This document shows positions 26,701 through 38,412 of a stretch of DNA of 64,000 nucleotides, one piece after another. Source of the stretch: CAZNXJ01 sp964577115. GTDB taxonomy: Bacteria; Planctomycetota; Planctomycetia; Pirellulales; Pirellulaceae. The position numbers were made by a program, and so were the translations under genes. The stretch lies in NCBI GenBank assembly GCA_964577115.1, contig CAZNXJ010000015.1:62001-126000 (forward strand), written 5' to 3'. The number at the start of each line of letters is the position of its first letter. Position 1 is the first letter of the stretch. The notes under the pieces were generated by a model that did not search any database, was not told the DNA's origin, and was given only the letters and a program-made list of their open reading frames with translations.

Positions 26701-26925
26701 CCGTAAATCGGCTTCCTGCGTGCCGGGTCCGTGGCATGGAAAGCACGCATCCGAAAGAATGGGGCGGATATCGCGATTGAATCGCACCTCGCCGTCCGGC
26801 GGCTCGGCCCCAGCCGCGGGCATCGCGCGAACCGTAACGAGAAGCGCGGCGCAGGCCGCCAACACGCGTGCGGCTGCAAGGACGCGCCCCGTTCGGAAGT
26901 CACTCATGCCGGTGTCTCGATGCAT
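23752..26925 (-). CDS. PSCyt1-DUF1549-DUF1553 (PSD1) cytochrome-c-like exported protein
   Basis: 1057 residues. Start at ATG 26925, 7 bases after TAGGAG; the N-terminal extension seen upstream is not credible. The signal segment ends around residue 40 (AMPAAGA). Heme-binding motif CFPCH at residues 61-65 (PSCyt1 domain), then DUF1549 with a second CAVCHDHKFDP motif near residue 346. A ~200-residue beta-rich insert (FTLPAGGKLFAHVWIDGQ, GTVYWDHVG) resembles a carbohydrate-binding or LamG-like module. DUF1553 fills the C-terminus (HPLTARVTVNRFWQQVFG, LQLMNDTQ). Predicted periplasmic electron-transfer or redox role, possibly polysaccharide-related; unproven. Operon with the following DUF1501 gene. 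Confidence 0.9.
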   Translation of the reverse strand: MHRDTGMSDFRTGRVLAAARVLAACAALLVTVRAMPAAGAEPPDGEVRFNRDIRPILSDACFPCHGPGTQEADLRLDVREMATVPAGSGMTPIVAGDADSSELIRRVFSDDESEHMPPVDSKKTLTDEQKELLRHWVNQSAHYEKHWSFEPPVRVPVPDVPNARGAIRNPVDAFIAQRLAREGLTLSPEADRPTLIRRVAFTLTGLPPTPDEVDRFVNDIAPDAYERMVEQYLASPRFGEEMARHWLDVARYADTHGLHLDNERQMWAYRDYVIRSFNVNKPFDRFTIEQLAGDLLPDPTIEQLTATGFNRCNVTTGEGGSIEEEWYFRNAVDRASTVMEAWLGLTGGCAVCHDHKFDPLSAKEFYSLYAFFYSAADPALDGNALLTNPSIKLITPAHQEQLDQLASQIAAAREAVNEAVAAIEYTDPATLEPPPPVSVIDQVWFDDEVGSGTRVFPSPGHPTTYVTAEEGPVQRGTRALRRTAPGLAQDVFEGGMSFTLPAGGKLFAHVWIDGQNPPKTLMLQYFKDGWLHRAVWGDYDAIEWGAAGTTERVLIGPLPEVGQWVRLEVPIEQVGLQPGDVVTQFALTQFGGTVYWDHVGVTGSSDPASDPQRSLLAWWRQQAGKETPGIPAELADIVRAGPDAAPAPELLRKLRDYYLLNVCADTQELLAPQRAAVASLEKQRNDLMESIPGTFVFRELDTPRESFVMLRGQYNKPGEKVEPDTPAVLPALEKRDPAGRATRLDLAQWLVADNHPLTARVTVNRFWQQVFGTGLVKTSSDFGSQGEVPSHPELLDWLALWMQDNEWNVKELMRMLVCSATFRQSSAASASLVEMDPENRLLARGPRLRLDAEQIRDNALATSGLMCFDMGGRGVKPYQPPNIWEPVGFVGSNTREYVQDHGSALYRRSIYTFFKRTAPPPFMVNFDAPNREQLCSRRERSNTPLQALQLMNDTQHFEAARALAERMVTEGGSSVEQRITYGFRIVLARSPSSDEISIVREALEQHLAKYAANAEAAQQAIHVGESVPQSQESPAELAAYTLVANLLLNLDETLTRN

Positions 26926-27182
26926 TGCGTTACTCCTACAGACTGTGGCGGAACCCTCACATCTTACACCATTACCTAGAAGAGCAGCACGGTGATGAGG
27001 AGCCGCGAAGCTAGGTGGCCCATGCGCCACGGACGAGCTGCTCGGGTGCAGCTCGCACGCGTGCAGAGCGCAGCCTGTTCGAGCGTCGCCTTGCGAGCCT
27101 GCGCGGACGCTCCTAGACTGACGGTTTGTCGAGCTCGCAAACGGAAAGCGGCGATCCGCCAGCGGCAGCCACGAGGGGATCG

Positions 27183-30737
<3,555 letters not shown>

Positions 30738-30775
30738 AAGATGAAGCATGAAGGCGGTCGTGGCGGAAGTGCGAC
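30738..30775. repeat. Intergenic GATGAAGC/GGCGGAAG motif (reverse of TTCCGCCTTCATC family)
   Basis: Read on the minus strand this stretch gives TTCCGCC, then CCGCCTTCATGCTTCATC. It is a diverged instance of the short motif at 8408-8420 and 48051-48063, in the gap after the histidine kinase gene. Confidence 0.35.
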
Positions 30776-30904
30776 CGATTCATTCGTGTCCTTGGATGCT
30801 TCCCGGTCAACTCACTCGCCTTCGCTAGGCGGTAGAACAACAAACAGCGTCTGTCTCTGTGAGAAGCTGATCCGCCGCGGTGCGAAGCGTGTTGTCCGCG
30901 TGCG

Positions 30905-33301
30905 TCACGTACTCGGCCCTGCGTCCCTTTTCAATACGGCATCGTCCTCTCGAGGCTGCGCGTTCTTCACGTAGCGGTCAAGCCACGCGAGCATCTCGTA
31001 GAGGGTGTGCTCGATCGATTCGCGCGCCTCGTATCCGTGTGACTCAAAGGGAAGCATGACCAGCCGAGCCGTCCCGCCATTACCATGAATCGCCTGATAC
31101 ATACGCTCGCTCTGGACCGGAAACGTACCCGGATTATCGTCGACCGCGCCATGGATCAGCAGTAAGGGATCGCGGATTTGGTGAGCGTACATGAACGGCG
31201 ATAGCCGCCAGTAGGCTTCGGGACATTCCCACAGCGTACGCCGTTCGCTTTGAAAGCCAAACGGAGTCAGCGTGCGGTTGTAGGCGCCGCTGCGTGCGAT
31301 ACCGGCCCGAAACAGACGGCTGTGGGCGAGCAGATTCGCCGTCATGAAGGCCCCGTAGCTGTGGCCTCCGACGGCGACCCGTGAGAGATCCGCGATCCCC
31401 ATGTCGTGCGCTTTCTGCAAAGCAGCCTGCGCGCCGCGAATCGTTTGCTCAACGTACGTATTATTCACCGTCTCGGGATCACCAATGACGGGTAGTGCAG
31501 CGCCGTCGAGAACCGCGTAGCCCTCCAGCAGAAAAAACAGATGCGATGCGCCGCTGATCGTCGTGAAACGGTTCGGCGAACCGGCAACCTGCCCGGCCGT
31601 GCTCGCGTCCGTGAACTCGCGGGGATACGCCCACAGGACGGTTGGCAGCCGAGTGCCGGGTTGCCAGTTCGGTGGTAAGTAGAGCGTGAAGGAGAGCGGC
31701 ACCCCGTCGTCGCGCTCGTATGTAACGAGCTGCTTGGTAATCGCACGCAGTTGGGGAGCCGGATCGGGAAAGTCGGTCAGCTTCGCCACTTCCTGGCCAC
31801 CGCGGTACAGGAAAAAGTTCGGCGGGTCTGTGGGGGATTCGCGGCGCGTGATATACGTCGGCCCCTCCGCGGATACCATCGCCACAAAGGTTTCGTATTG
31901 CTCCGGCCGGCTGTGGAAAATCCGTTCGGTAGCGAGCGACTCGAGGTCCAGCCGATCCAGAAACGGTCGATCGCCTTCCGGGGTCGAGCCGGCGCCGTCC
32001 AGAAAGATCGATGATCCGTCTTGCCACAAGACGCGTTGACCATTGGGCAAGCGCCGCAAAATGGGGCGGCCAGGGTCTCCGTAGCGATCGTGAACCGAGC
32101 GATCCCAGAGCAATCGCGGCGACGATTGAGGCTGATCAAATGAAACGATGCGCGTTGTCGTCCATCGCCGGTCGCGATCGTAATCGCTGACCAGCGCTAA
32201 GCCCTCGTGTTCGGCCCATACGAGCCCCGCGAAGCGCTGCGGCAAATCGACGATCGGCACCGGACTTTCCGTAAAGGGAAATGCCGATTGAAACAGCCGG
32301 TCGCGGAATTCGGCGGGCCGGCGAGGATCTCCCTCGTCCAAGGCCTCTGTCCAGACAAGCGTCGCCGGCTTCGTCGGTCGCCACCGAATACTACGAGGCC
32401 CGAGCGGTACGCCTTCGATCGGAACACGATCGGCAAGCGGGAGCCGAGCGAGCACGTGTTCGATCTGTCCCATACGGCTCCAGACTTCGATCGAGCGTGG
32501 AAAGCGCGATGCGGGATGAAGGTAGGAATAAGGACGTTCGATGCGCAGCACCAGCAAGTGTTGATCGTCCGGAGAGGGCTCGACGTGCAGGAATATGCCC
32601 GGCTCGCCGATCGGCTGAACCGTCTGCTGCACGGTATCGAGCAACGCGAGCTGGCTCGTTGCATAGTGATCAAACAACTGCTCGTCGAAAGAGTTCTTGA
32701 GCAGATCGGGGTACGTCCGCACCGGACGCGCATCGCCGGTTGTTTCCAGAGTTACTGGAGCGATCGGTGTCGGCGCCGCGACTGGCGGTTCACCCCGTGA
32801 GCTGGGAACCATGTGAACGAGAAGCGTCTTCGAGTCGCCCATCCAATCGAGCGGCGTCGAGAAGGCGGCGTTAACGCGCAGATTGGCCACCGGTCGCGCG
32901 GCACCGGTCGCGGCGTCAACGAGCCACAATTCGATGCGGTCGGCGAGCGTCCGCAGCAGAGCAAACTGGCGACCGTCGGGCGACCAGTGCGGATAGCCGA
33001 AGGTTGCATCATTGGGAATCGCCACCGGCGACTCGTTTCCACCATCCAATGAACGGAGCGTCATCGATACCACGCGCGGTGCGCGATGCGGACCGCTCGT
33101 CGCCGGGTTGATCCGCACTCCGGCCAATCCGAGCATGGGCTGAGCAAGATCCGCGATCGGTGGATACCGGAGTGGTTTGATGAAGACCACGCGATCTCGC
33201 GCCGGGCTGAGCGAAAGCACCGGCGGCAACGGAGCATGCAAGACATCCATGATCGCTCGCGGCGGTACCTGGTATCGCTCGACAGTTCCACTAGCCGACA
33301 T
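30905..33301 (-). CDS. S9 family peptidase resembling chloroplast glutamyl endopeptidase
   Basis: 798 residues, no signal peptide. The N-terminal two-thirds is a beta-propeller of the prolyl-oligopeptidase type. The C-terminal alpha/beta-hydrolase domain has Ser648 in GGHSYGAF, Asp721 in LLIHGAVDDN and His755 in FESHGYEA. Several segments (YQVPPRAIMDVLHAP near the N-terminus, RTYPDLLKNSFDEQLFDHY in the middle) recall plant chloroplast glutamyl endopeptidase (CGEP) and its bacterial relatives more than DPP4 or acylaminoacyl peptidases. Expected to cut oligopeptides after Glu in the cytoplasm. Monocistronic, convergent with the histidine kinase. Confidence 0.85.
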   Translation of the reverse strand: MSASGTVERYQVPPRAIMDVLHAPLPPVLSLSPARDRVVFIKPLRYPPIADLAQPMLGLAGVRINPATSGPHRAPRVVSMTLRSLDGGNESPVAIPNDATFGYPHWSPDGRQFALLRTLADRIELWLVDAATGAARPVANLRVNAAFSTPLDWMGDSKTLLVHMVPSSRGEPPVAAPTPIAPVTLETTGDARPVRTYPDLLKNSFDEQLFDHYATSQLALLDTVQQTVQPIGEPGIFLHVEPSPDDQHLLVLRIERPYSYLHPASRFPRSIEVWSRMGQIEHVLARLPLADRVPIEGVPLGPRSIRWRPTKPATLVWTEALDEGDPRRPAEFRDRLFQSAFPFTESPVPIVDLPQRFAGLVWAEHEGLALVSDYDRDRRWTTTRIVSFDQPQSSPRLLWDRSVHDRYGDPGRPILRRLPNGQRVLWQDGSSIFLDGAGSTPEGDRPFLDRLDLESLATERIFHSRPEQYETFVAMVSAEGPTYITRRESPTDPPNFFLYRGGQEVAKLTDFPDPAPQLRAITKQLVTYERDDGVPLSFTLYLPPNWQPGTRLPTVLWAYPREFTDASTAGQVAGSPNRFTTISGASHLFFLLEGYAVLDGAALPVIGDPETVNNTYVEQTIRGAQAALQKAHDMGIADLSRVAVGGHSYGAFMTANLLAHSRLFRAGIARSGAYNRTLTPFGFQSERRTLWECPEAYWRLSPFMYAHQIRDPLLLIHGAVDDNPGTFPVQSERMYQAIHGNGGTARLVMLPFESHGYEARESIEHTLYEMLAWLDRYVKNAQPREDDAVLKRDAGPST

Positions 33302-33582
33302 CGGTTTCCCCTTTTCTCACCTTTCGCGCGATGACCCGTACCACACAGTCCTACGCATGCCGCAAACCGGAACGACAATCTTGTCTGGAGCTCCTACAGA
33401 ACGCTGATTGCCTAACCACGACAACCCGATCGTTGTAGCACAAATTCTCGAACGAACTGGACCGCCCCGCTGACTTGCTCTCGGCCCTTACTCCGACGAT
33501 GATCATTAGCATGTAGTTGGCCCGTCCCCCCCTAATTCCGTATTCCTCGTTTTGGTGCAAGCGCGGTCTATCGAGGCGACTA

Positions 33583-34647
33583 ATGCGTAAGCCGGTACTT
33601 CTTGTGTGCCTGTTGATTGTGTTGGGCTTGTTGGTCGCCGGGCTGGCGTTCGACCCGACGCGAACCGGTATCGGTTACCTGCGTGGTGAAACGTTCTTCG
33701 AAGGCCGCCCTACAAGTTATTGGGGTAGCGCCTTGGTAAGCGACCCGGCGACACGCAGCGACGCGATTGCGAAATTGCAGAAGCCAGACGAGTCTTCCGT
33801 CGAGGTGCTCGTCGCATTGGTCGAAGACAAGAGCACCGCGCCGGAAGTCCGGTGGACCGCCGCCGAGCTGTTGGGCAAGATGGGGTCGGCCGCCGAAGAA
33901 GCCGGACCGACGCTCCTGGCTGCGCTGCATGATCCGGACCCCCATGTTGTCGCGGTTGCCGCTGCCGCCTTACCGAAGGTCGGCGTTCCCGCCGAAGAAG
34001 CCGTTCCGGCGCTTATCGAAATGCTGCGCGATCCGTACTACGTCATCGCTGCCCGAGCTCTCAGCGAGTACAAAGGCGACGCGCTTCCCGCCCTCGACGC
34101 GCTCGTTAAGGTGCTCGAAGACAAATCGCTCGACGTCGAGGCACGCTGGAACGCTGCCCGGACGCTCGGCAAACTCGGCCCCGCCGGCGCAGACGCAATT
34201 CCCGTTCTCACCGCTCACCTGAAGGACGAGGAAGCCACCGTCCGTGAACATTCGGCCGAGGCCCTTGGCGATATTGGCCCAGCAGCGGAAAACGTGGTAG
34301 CCGAACTGGTTGCCGTGTTCAGCGACCCGGCCGTTCGCGTCCGCCGTGACTCCGTCCGCTCGCTCGGCCAGATCGGCGGCAAAGCACGCGATGCCATTCC
34401 GGAAATCGAGAAACTTCTCGAGGATCCCGAGACCATCGTCCAGAAAGCCGCCAGCGACGCCCTCCGAAAACTCGACCCCGAACATTTCCCTCCGGAGTCC
34501 GAATCCGAAGAATCCCCGGAAGCACCGGCCGGCGAGCCGCCGGCCGACGAGCCACCCGCGGCCACAGAAGAACCCACCGGGGACGACGCGCCGGTGGAAA
34601 CCGACGGCGAGCCAGCTCCCCCTACCGACGAGCCCGCCGCCGAATAG
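33583..34647 (+). CDS. Membrane-anchored HEAT-repeat protein with acidic Pro/Glu tail
   Basis: 354 residues from ATG 33583, 6 bases after GAGG. Residues 5-24 form a membrane anchor or uncleaved signal (LLVCLLIVLGLLVAGLAF). From ~45 to ~300 there are about seven HEAT/PBS-lyase-like repeats (EVRWTAAELLGKMG, EARWNAARTLGKLG, VREHSAEALGDIG, VRRDSVRSLGQIG). The last ~50 residues are disordered Glu/Pro/Ala. There are no catalytic residues; the protein is a likely scaffold on the outer face of the inner membrane. It lies 177 bases upstream of the PSD1/DUF1501 pair on the same strand, so cotranscription is possible but a weak hairpin lies between. Confidence 0.8.
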   Translation: MRKPVLLVCLLIVLGLLVAGLAFDPTRTGIGYLRGETFFEGRPTSYWGSALVSDPATRSDAIAKLQKPDESSVEVLVALVEDKSTAPEVRWTAAELLGKMGSAAEEAGPTLLAALHDPDPHVVAVAAAALPKVGVPAEEAVPALIEMLRDPYYVIAARALSEYKGDALPALDALVKVLEDKSLDVEARWNAARTLGKLGPAGADAIPVLTAHLKDEEATVREHSAEALGDIGPAAENVVAELVAVFSDPAVRVRRDSVRSLGQIGGKARDAIPEIEKLLEDPETIVQKAASDALRKLDPEHFPPESESEESPEAPAGEPPADEPPAATEEPTGDDAPVETDGEPAPPTDEPAAE

Positions 34648-34694
34648 CCCCCCTACCGAGCCCCTGCGTTGCAGTCCTCGCGTCTGCGATTTGG

Positions 34695-34720
34695 GACGAG
34701 CGCACTCGTTCAGGATTTTT
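34695..34720 (+). terminator. Weak terminator-like hairpin
   Basis: GACGAG (34695-34700) pairs with CTCGTT (34705-34710) over a 4-base loop with one G-U; five T occur at 34716-34720 after a 5-base spacer. Short stem, so only a tentative call. Confidence 0.35.
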
Positions 34721-34824
34721 GCACGCATCCATCACTATTGATATGATGTCCGAACGGCGGCTGGCCGCAGGGTAGTGGTGCGCCTGCGCGCTGGTCGATC
34801 GAATGGAAGCATTGAGGAACAACG

Positions 34825-37800
34825 ATGGTGTTCGGCAAGCAGATAGGGCGCTGGTTACTCGGCGCCACCCTCGTTCTCGGACTCGTCGCGAGCGGTGTCG
34901 CCGCGGAAGCTCCGACGGTCGACTACGAACGGCAGATCAAGCCGATACTGCGTGAGAAATGCTTTGCGTGCCACGGGGCACTGAAGCAGGAATCGAGTCT
35001 GCGTGTCGATACGGTCGCGTCAATGCGCGAAGGCGGCGATCTCGGCGCGGCCATCGTGCCGGGCGATCCGGAAGCGAGCCTGTTGTTCCAGCGCGTACGC
35101 AGCGACGAAGCGGGCGACCGCATGCCGCTCGAAGGCGTCTATCTATCGGACGAGCAGCTCAAGATGCTCGAAACGTGGATCGCCGAAGGAGCGGTGGGGC
35201 CGGAAAACGAGCAGCCGGACCCGGACCCGCGCGATCACTGGTCGTTCCGTTCGCCTCAGCGTCCCCAAGTGCCGGCGGCACCCGAGGGCGAATCGTGCGA
35301 GAACGCCATCGATAATTTTCTGGCAGCCAAGCGGGCCGAGCATGGGCTGAAGGCCGTCGGCCCGGCGGACAGGGCGACGCTGTTGCGCCGCGTGTACCTC
35401 GATCTCATCGGTCTGCCGCCGACGGAGGCCGAGCTGAAGGCGTTTCTTGCCGACGATTCGCCGCTGGCGTACGAGAAGGTCGTCGATCGGCTGCTCGAAT
35501 CGCCGCAGTACGGCGAGCGTTGGGGGCGTCACTGGATGGACGTATGGCGCTACAGCGATTGGTTCGGCCGCCGCCAAGTCCCGGACGTGTGGAACAGCGC
35601 ACCGCAAATCTGGCATTGGCGTGACTGGATCGTTCGGTCGCTGAACGAAGACCGCGGCTACGACTACATGGTGCAGCGCATGTTGGCCGCCGACGAGATC
35701 GCTCCGGACGATTTCGAGTCGGCGGTCGCTACAGGCTACCTGATTCGCAACTGGTATGCGCTGAATCCCAATGATTGGATGCGGCAGAACGTCGAGCACA
35801 CGGCAAAGGCGTTTCTGGGGCTGACCTACAACTGCGCGCATTGCCACGATCACAAGTACGACCCGATCATGCACGACGACTACTTCGGGCTGCGCGCATT
35901 TTTCGAACCGATCGGCATCCGGCAGGACCGCCGACCGGGCGAACCCGATCCGGGCATTTTCCAGGAATATGAATACGGGGTGCTTCGCAAAGTCGTGCGG
36001 CTCGGCACGGTTCAGATCTACGACAAGAATCCCGACTCGCCGACATGGTTTTATACGGGTGGTGACGAGCGTCAGCGCGTGCCCGAGCGCGGCTCGATGC
36101 CGCCGCGTGTTCCGGACGTATTTGCCGACGTCGGTTATCGAATCGAACCGGTCGACTTGCCGCCGGAAGCCTGGTATCCGGGCATGCGCGAGCCGATCCG
36201 CAACACGATCCGCAACGAATTACGAGCGGCGTACGACGCTGCCCGCGCAGCGCTCGAGCAAGCCAAATCAGAAGCCGAGCAGTTGCTGCCGGAACGGCAA
36301 CAGCAACTTGCTGAGGCCGAGGCGCAATTGGCCGATGCCATAGCCGCATCGCAGGCGAGGGGCGAGTTGATCGCGCTGCAAGGCTCGCAATCGTTGTTGC
36401 TCGATGCGAGCACGGGCCGCCGCACTCTCAACCACCGGCTCGAATCACTCGGCAAGCTCGACGACGGCACGACACTGCGTTTCGAACTAATGCTGATGGC
36501 CGACGCGCACTTCAACGTCCAATTGGCGAAAGACACCGCCAAAGGGCATACGGCCGGATTGATCGCCTTTGAAAACGGCCGGATCTTCTCCTACAAGCCA
36601 GGCTCGTTCGACGAGCTGACCGTCGCCAATTACGATTTTGCCTCGGGGCAGAACCGCTTCACGGTCGAATTGATTTTATTCCCGAGCCAGGATCAGGGGC
36701 TGTTGACGATCAAAATGCCGGACGCGGACGGCGACCTGGTGCAGCGTGTGCCGGTCGCGCTGAACGGCTGGAACCCGACGACCAATCCACTGCAAGCGAT
36801 CACGCTCGATGCCCGCCCGGGCAGCGTTGTCGCGTTCGACGATCTTGCCGTCATCGCTCCGGCGGCGGCGACAGCGGGTGGCCCGGAGGAAATCCGCGTT
36901 GCCATTGACTTCGAAGCCCCGCTGTTCACTACGGGTTCGGAAGTCGTGGGTCAGCACGGCTGGATGGCTTCCCAGTTCAGCCAGGCACCAGCCACATCAA
37001 AAGTCTCCATGGTGGCGATAACGCCGGAGGTACGCGCACTGGCGGATCGGGTCGCCGAAGGGCGGCGCGCGGTGGAAGCGATCAAACTCAAGCAAGTCGC
37101 AGCCGAAGCAGCGATCGCCGCGCGGTCGGCCGAAATGGAATCGCTCGAGGCCCGCATTGCCGCCGACGACGCGCGGTATCGCGGTGGCGATGAAGCGACG
37201 ATCGCCGAACGCACGAAGATCGCGGCTCAGGCCGAACAGACCGCTCGACGCCTCGCCGCGGAGGCCCGCGTCCGTGAAGCCGAGAGCGCCCTCGCACAGG
37301 CCGAAATGAAGCCGGCAGACGCGATGGGGCGTGCCGAGGCGATTGACGCCGCGGTGAAGGAATTGGCCAATGCCAACAACGCCCTGGCGGCACTTGCTGG
37401 GCAAACTCCGAGCGATACCGAGTATACGCCGCTGACGCCGCAGTATCCGAAACAGAGCACCGGTCGGCGCCGAGCGCTGGCGCAGTTCATTACGAGCCGC
37501 CAAAACCCGCTGACCGCTCGCGTGGCGATTAATCACATCTGGCTGCGCCACTTCCGCGCACCGCTTGTGGAAACGGTCTACGACTTCGGCCGCAACGGCA
37601 AACTGCCGAGCCACCCGGAGCTGCTCGACTGGCTGGCGGTTGAGTTAATGGAATCCGATTGGCGCATGAAGCCCATTCACCGCCTGATTGTTACGAGCCA
37701 TGCGTACCGGATGAGCTCGTCGTCGGCCGACGCGCCGGAGAACCTGCAACGCGATCCCGAGAACAAATACCTGTGGCGTATGAACTCGGCCCGCATGGAA

Positions 37801-38313
37801 GCGGAAGTCCTCCGTGACAGTTTGCTGGCAGTGGCGGGTAAGCTGGATCTGCGGATGGGTGGCCAGGAGCTCGAAAACAGCGAAGCGCTCACCACATTCC
37901 GCCGCACGCTGTATTACAGTTGCAATCCCGAGACGGACGGGAAGAGCCAGTTCGGCGCCCTGTTCGACGCTCCAGATCCCTCGGAGTGTTACCGGCGGAC
38001 GGAGAGCATCCTGCCGCAGCAGGCACTAGCGATGACCAACAACACGTTGGTTCACGATTTAAGTGCGACCATCGCCGAGAAGCTCGCCGAGGACCTGGCG
38101 GACGAAGGGCCGTCCGAGCAGTTCGTACAGCGGGCATTCGAAAGAATTCTCTCACGCTCGCCGAAGGAACAAGAGCAACAATACTGCCTGGCGTTTCTCG
38201 AGAAGCAAACCGAGTTGCTGAAGACGCGCGATGCGGCGACGGCTCCGCACCGGGCGCGAGAAAGCCTGATCCGTGTACTGCTGAACCACAACGATTTCGT
38301 GACGATTCGCTAG
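34825..38313 (+). CDS. PSCyt1-DUF1549-DUF1553 (PSD1) cytochrome-c-like exported protein with coiled-coil insert
   Basis: 1162 residues; the signal peptide ends near ASGVAAEA. Heme motif CFACH at residues 46-50, then DUF1549 with CAHCHDHKYDP at about 337. Residues ~465-880 are an insert: an Ala/Glu-rich coiled coil (ALEQAKSEAEQLLPERQQQ), a beta-sandwich-like stretch (FTVELILFPSQDQG), and a second long coiled coil (AEAAIAARSAEMESLEARI). DUF1553 follows (NPLTARVAINHIWLRHF, LAMTNNTLV). Same family as 23752-26925 but with a different insert, so the two are old paralogues. Followed 99 bases later by its DUF1501 partner. The electron-transfer role is presumed; the substrate is unknown. Confidence 0.9.
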   Translation: MVFGKQIGRWLLGATLVLGLVASGVAAEAPTVDYERQIKPILREKCFACHGALKQESSLRVDTVASMREGGDLGAAIVPGDPEASLLFQRVRSDEAGDRMPLEGVYLSDEQLKMLETWIAEGAVGPENEQPDPDPRDHWSFRSPQRPQVPAAPEGESCENAIDNFLAAKRAEHGLKAVGPADRATLLRRVYLDLIGLPPTEAELKAFLADDSPLAYEKVVDRLLESPQYGERWGRHWMDVWRYSDWFGRRQVPDVWNSAPQIWHWRDWIVRSLNEDRGYDYMVQRMLAADEIAPDDFESAVATGYLIRNWYALNPNDWMRQNVEHTAKAFLGLTYNCAHCHDHKYDPIMHDDYFGLRAFFEPIGIRQDRRPGEPDPGIFQEYEYGVLRKVVRLGTVQIYDKNPDSPTWFYTGGDERQRVPERGSMPPRVPDVFADVGYRIEPVDLPPEAWYPGMREPIRNTIRNELRAAYDAARAALEQAKSEAEQLLPERQQQLAEAEAQLADAIAASQARGELIALQGSQSLLLDASTGRRTLNHRLESLGKLDDGTTLRFELMLMADAHFNVQLAKDTAKGHTAGLIAFENGRIFSYKPGSFDELTVANYDFASGQNRFTVELILFPSQDQGLLTIKMPDADGDLVQRVPVALNGWNPTTNPLQAITLDARPGSVVAFDDLAVIAPAAATAGGPEEIRVAIDFEAPLFTTGSEVVGQHGWMASQFSQAPATSKVSMVAITPEVRALADRVAEGRRAVEAIKLKQVAAEAAIAARSAEMESLEARIAADDARYRGGDEATIAERTKIAAQAEQTARRLAAEARVREAESALAQAEMKPADAMGRAEAIDAAVKELANANNALAALAGQTPSDTEYTPLTPQYPKQSTGRRRALAQFITSRQNPLTARVAINHIWLRHFRAPLVETVYDFGRNGKLPSHPELLDWLAVELMESDWRMKPIHRLIVTSHAYRMSSSSADAPENLQRDPENKYLWRMNSARMEAEVLRDSLLAVAGKLDLRMGGQELENSEALTTFRRTLYYSCNPETDGKSQFGALFDAPDPSECYRRTESILPQQALAMTNNTLVHDLSATIAEKLAEDLADEGPSEQFVQRAFERILSRSPKEQEQQYCLAFLEKQTELLKTRDAATAPHRARESLIRVLLNHNDFVTIR

Positions 38314-38412
38314 GCGCGGCATGCGCAGCCGAGCCGCGCGGCCAGCGCGGGGGTGTGCCCGCAGCCCGTGAACCCATGATGTTGCGAATCGATGATTGAT
38401 AAGGAGCTAAGC

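Noticed and set aside
27034..27055. 8-bp perfect inverted repeat (CGAGCTGC / GCAGCTCG) before the histidine kinase gene
   Set aside because: Real but short, GC-rich and without a T-run or repeated copies; palindromes of this size are expected in such DNA.
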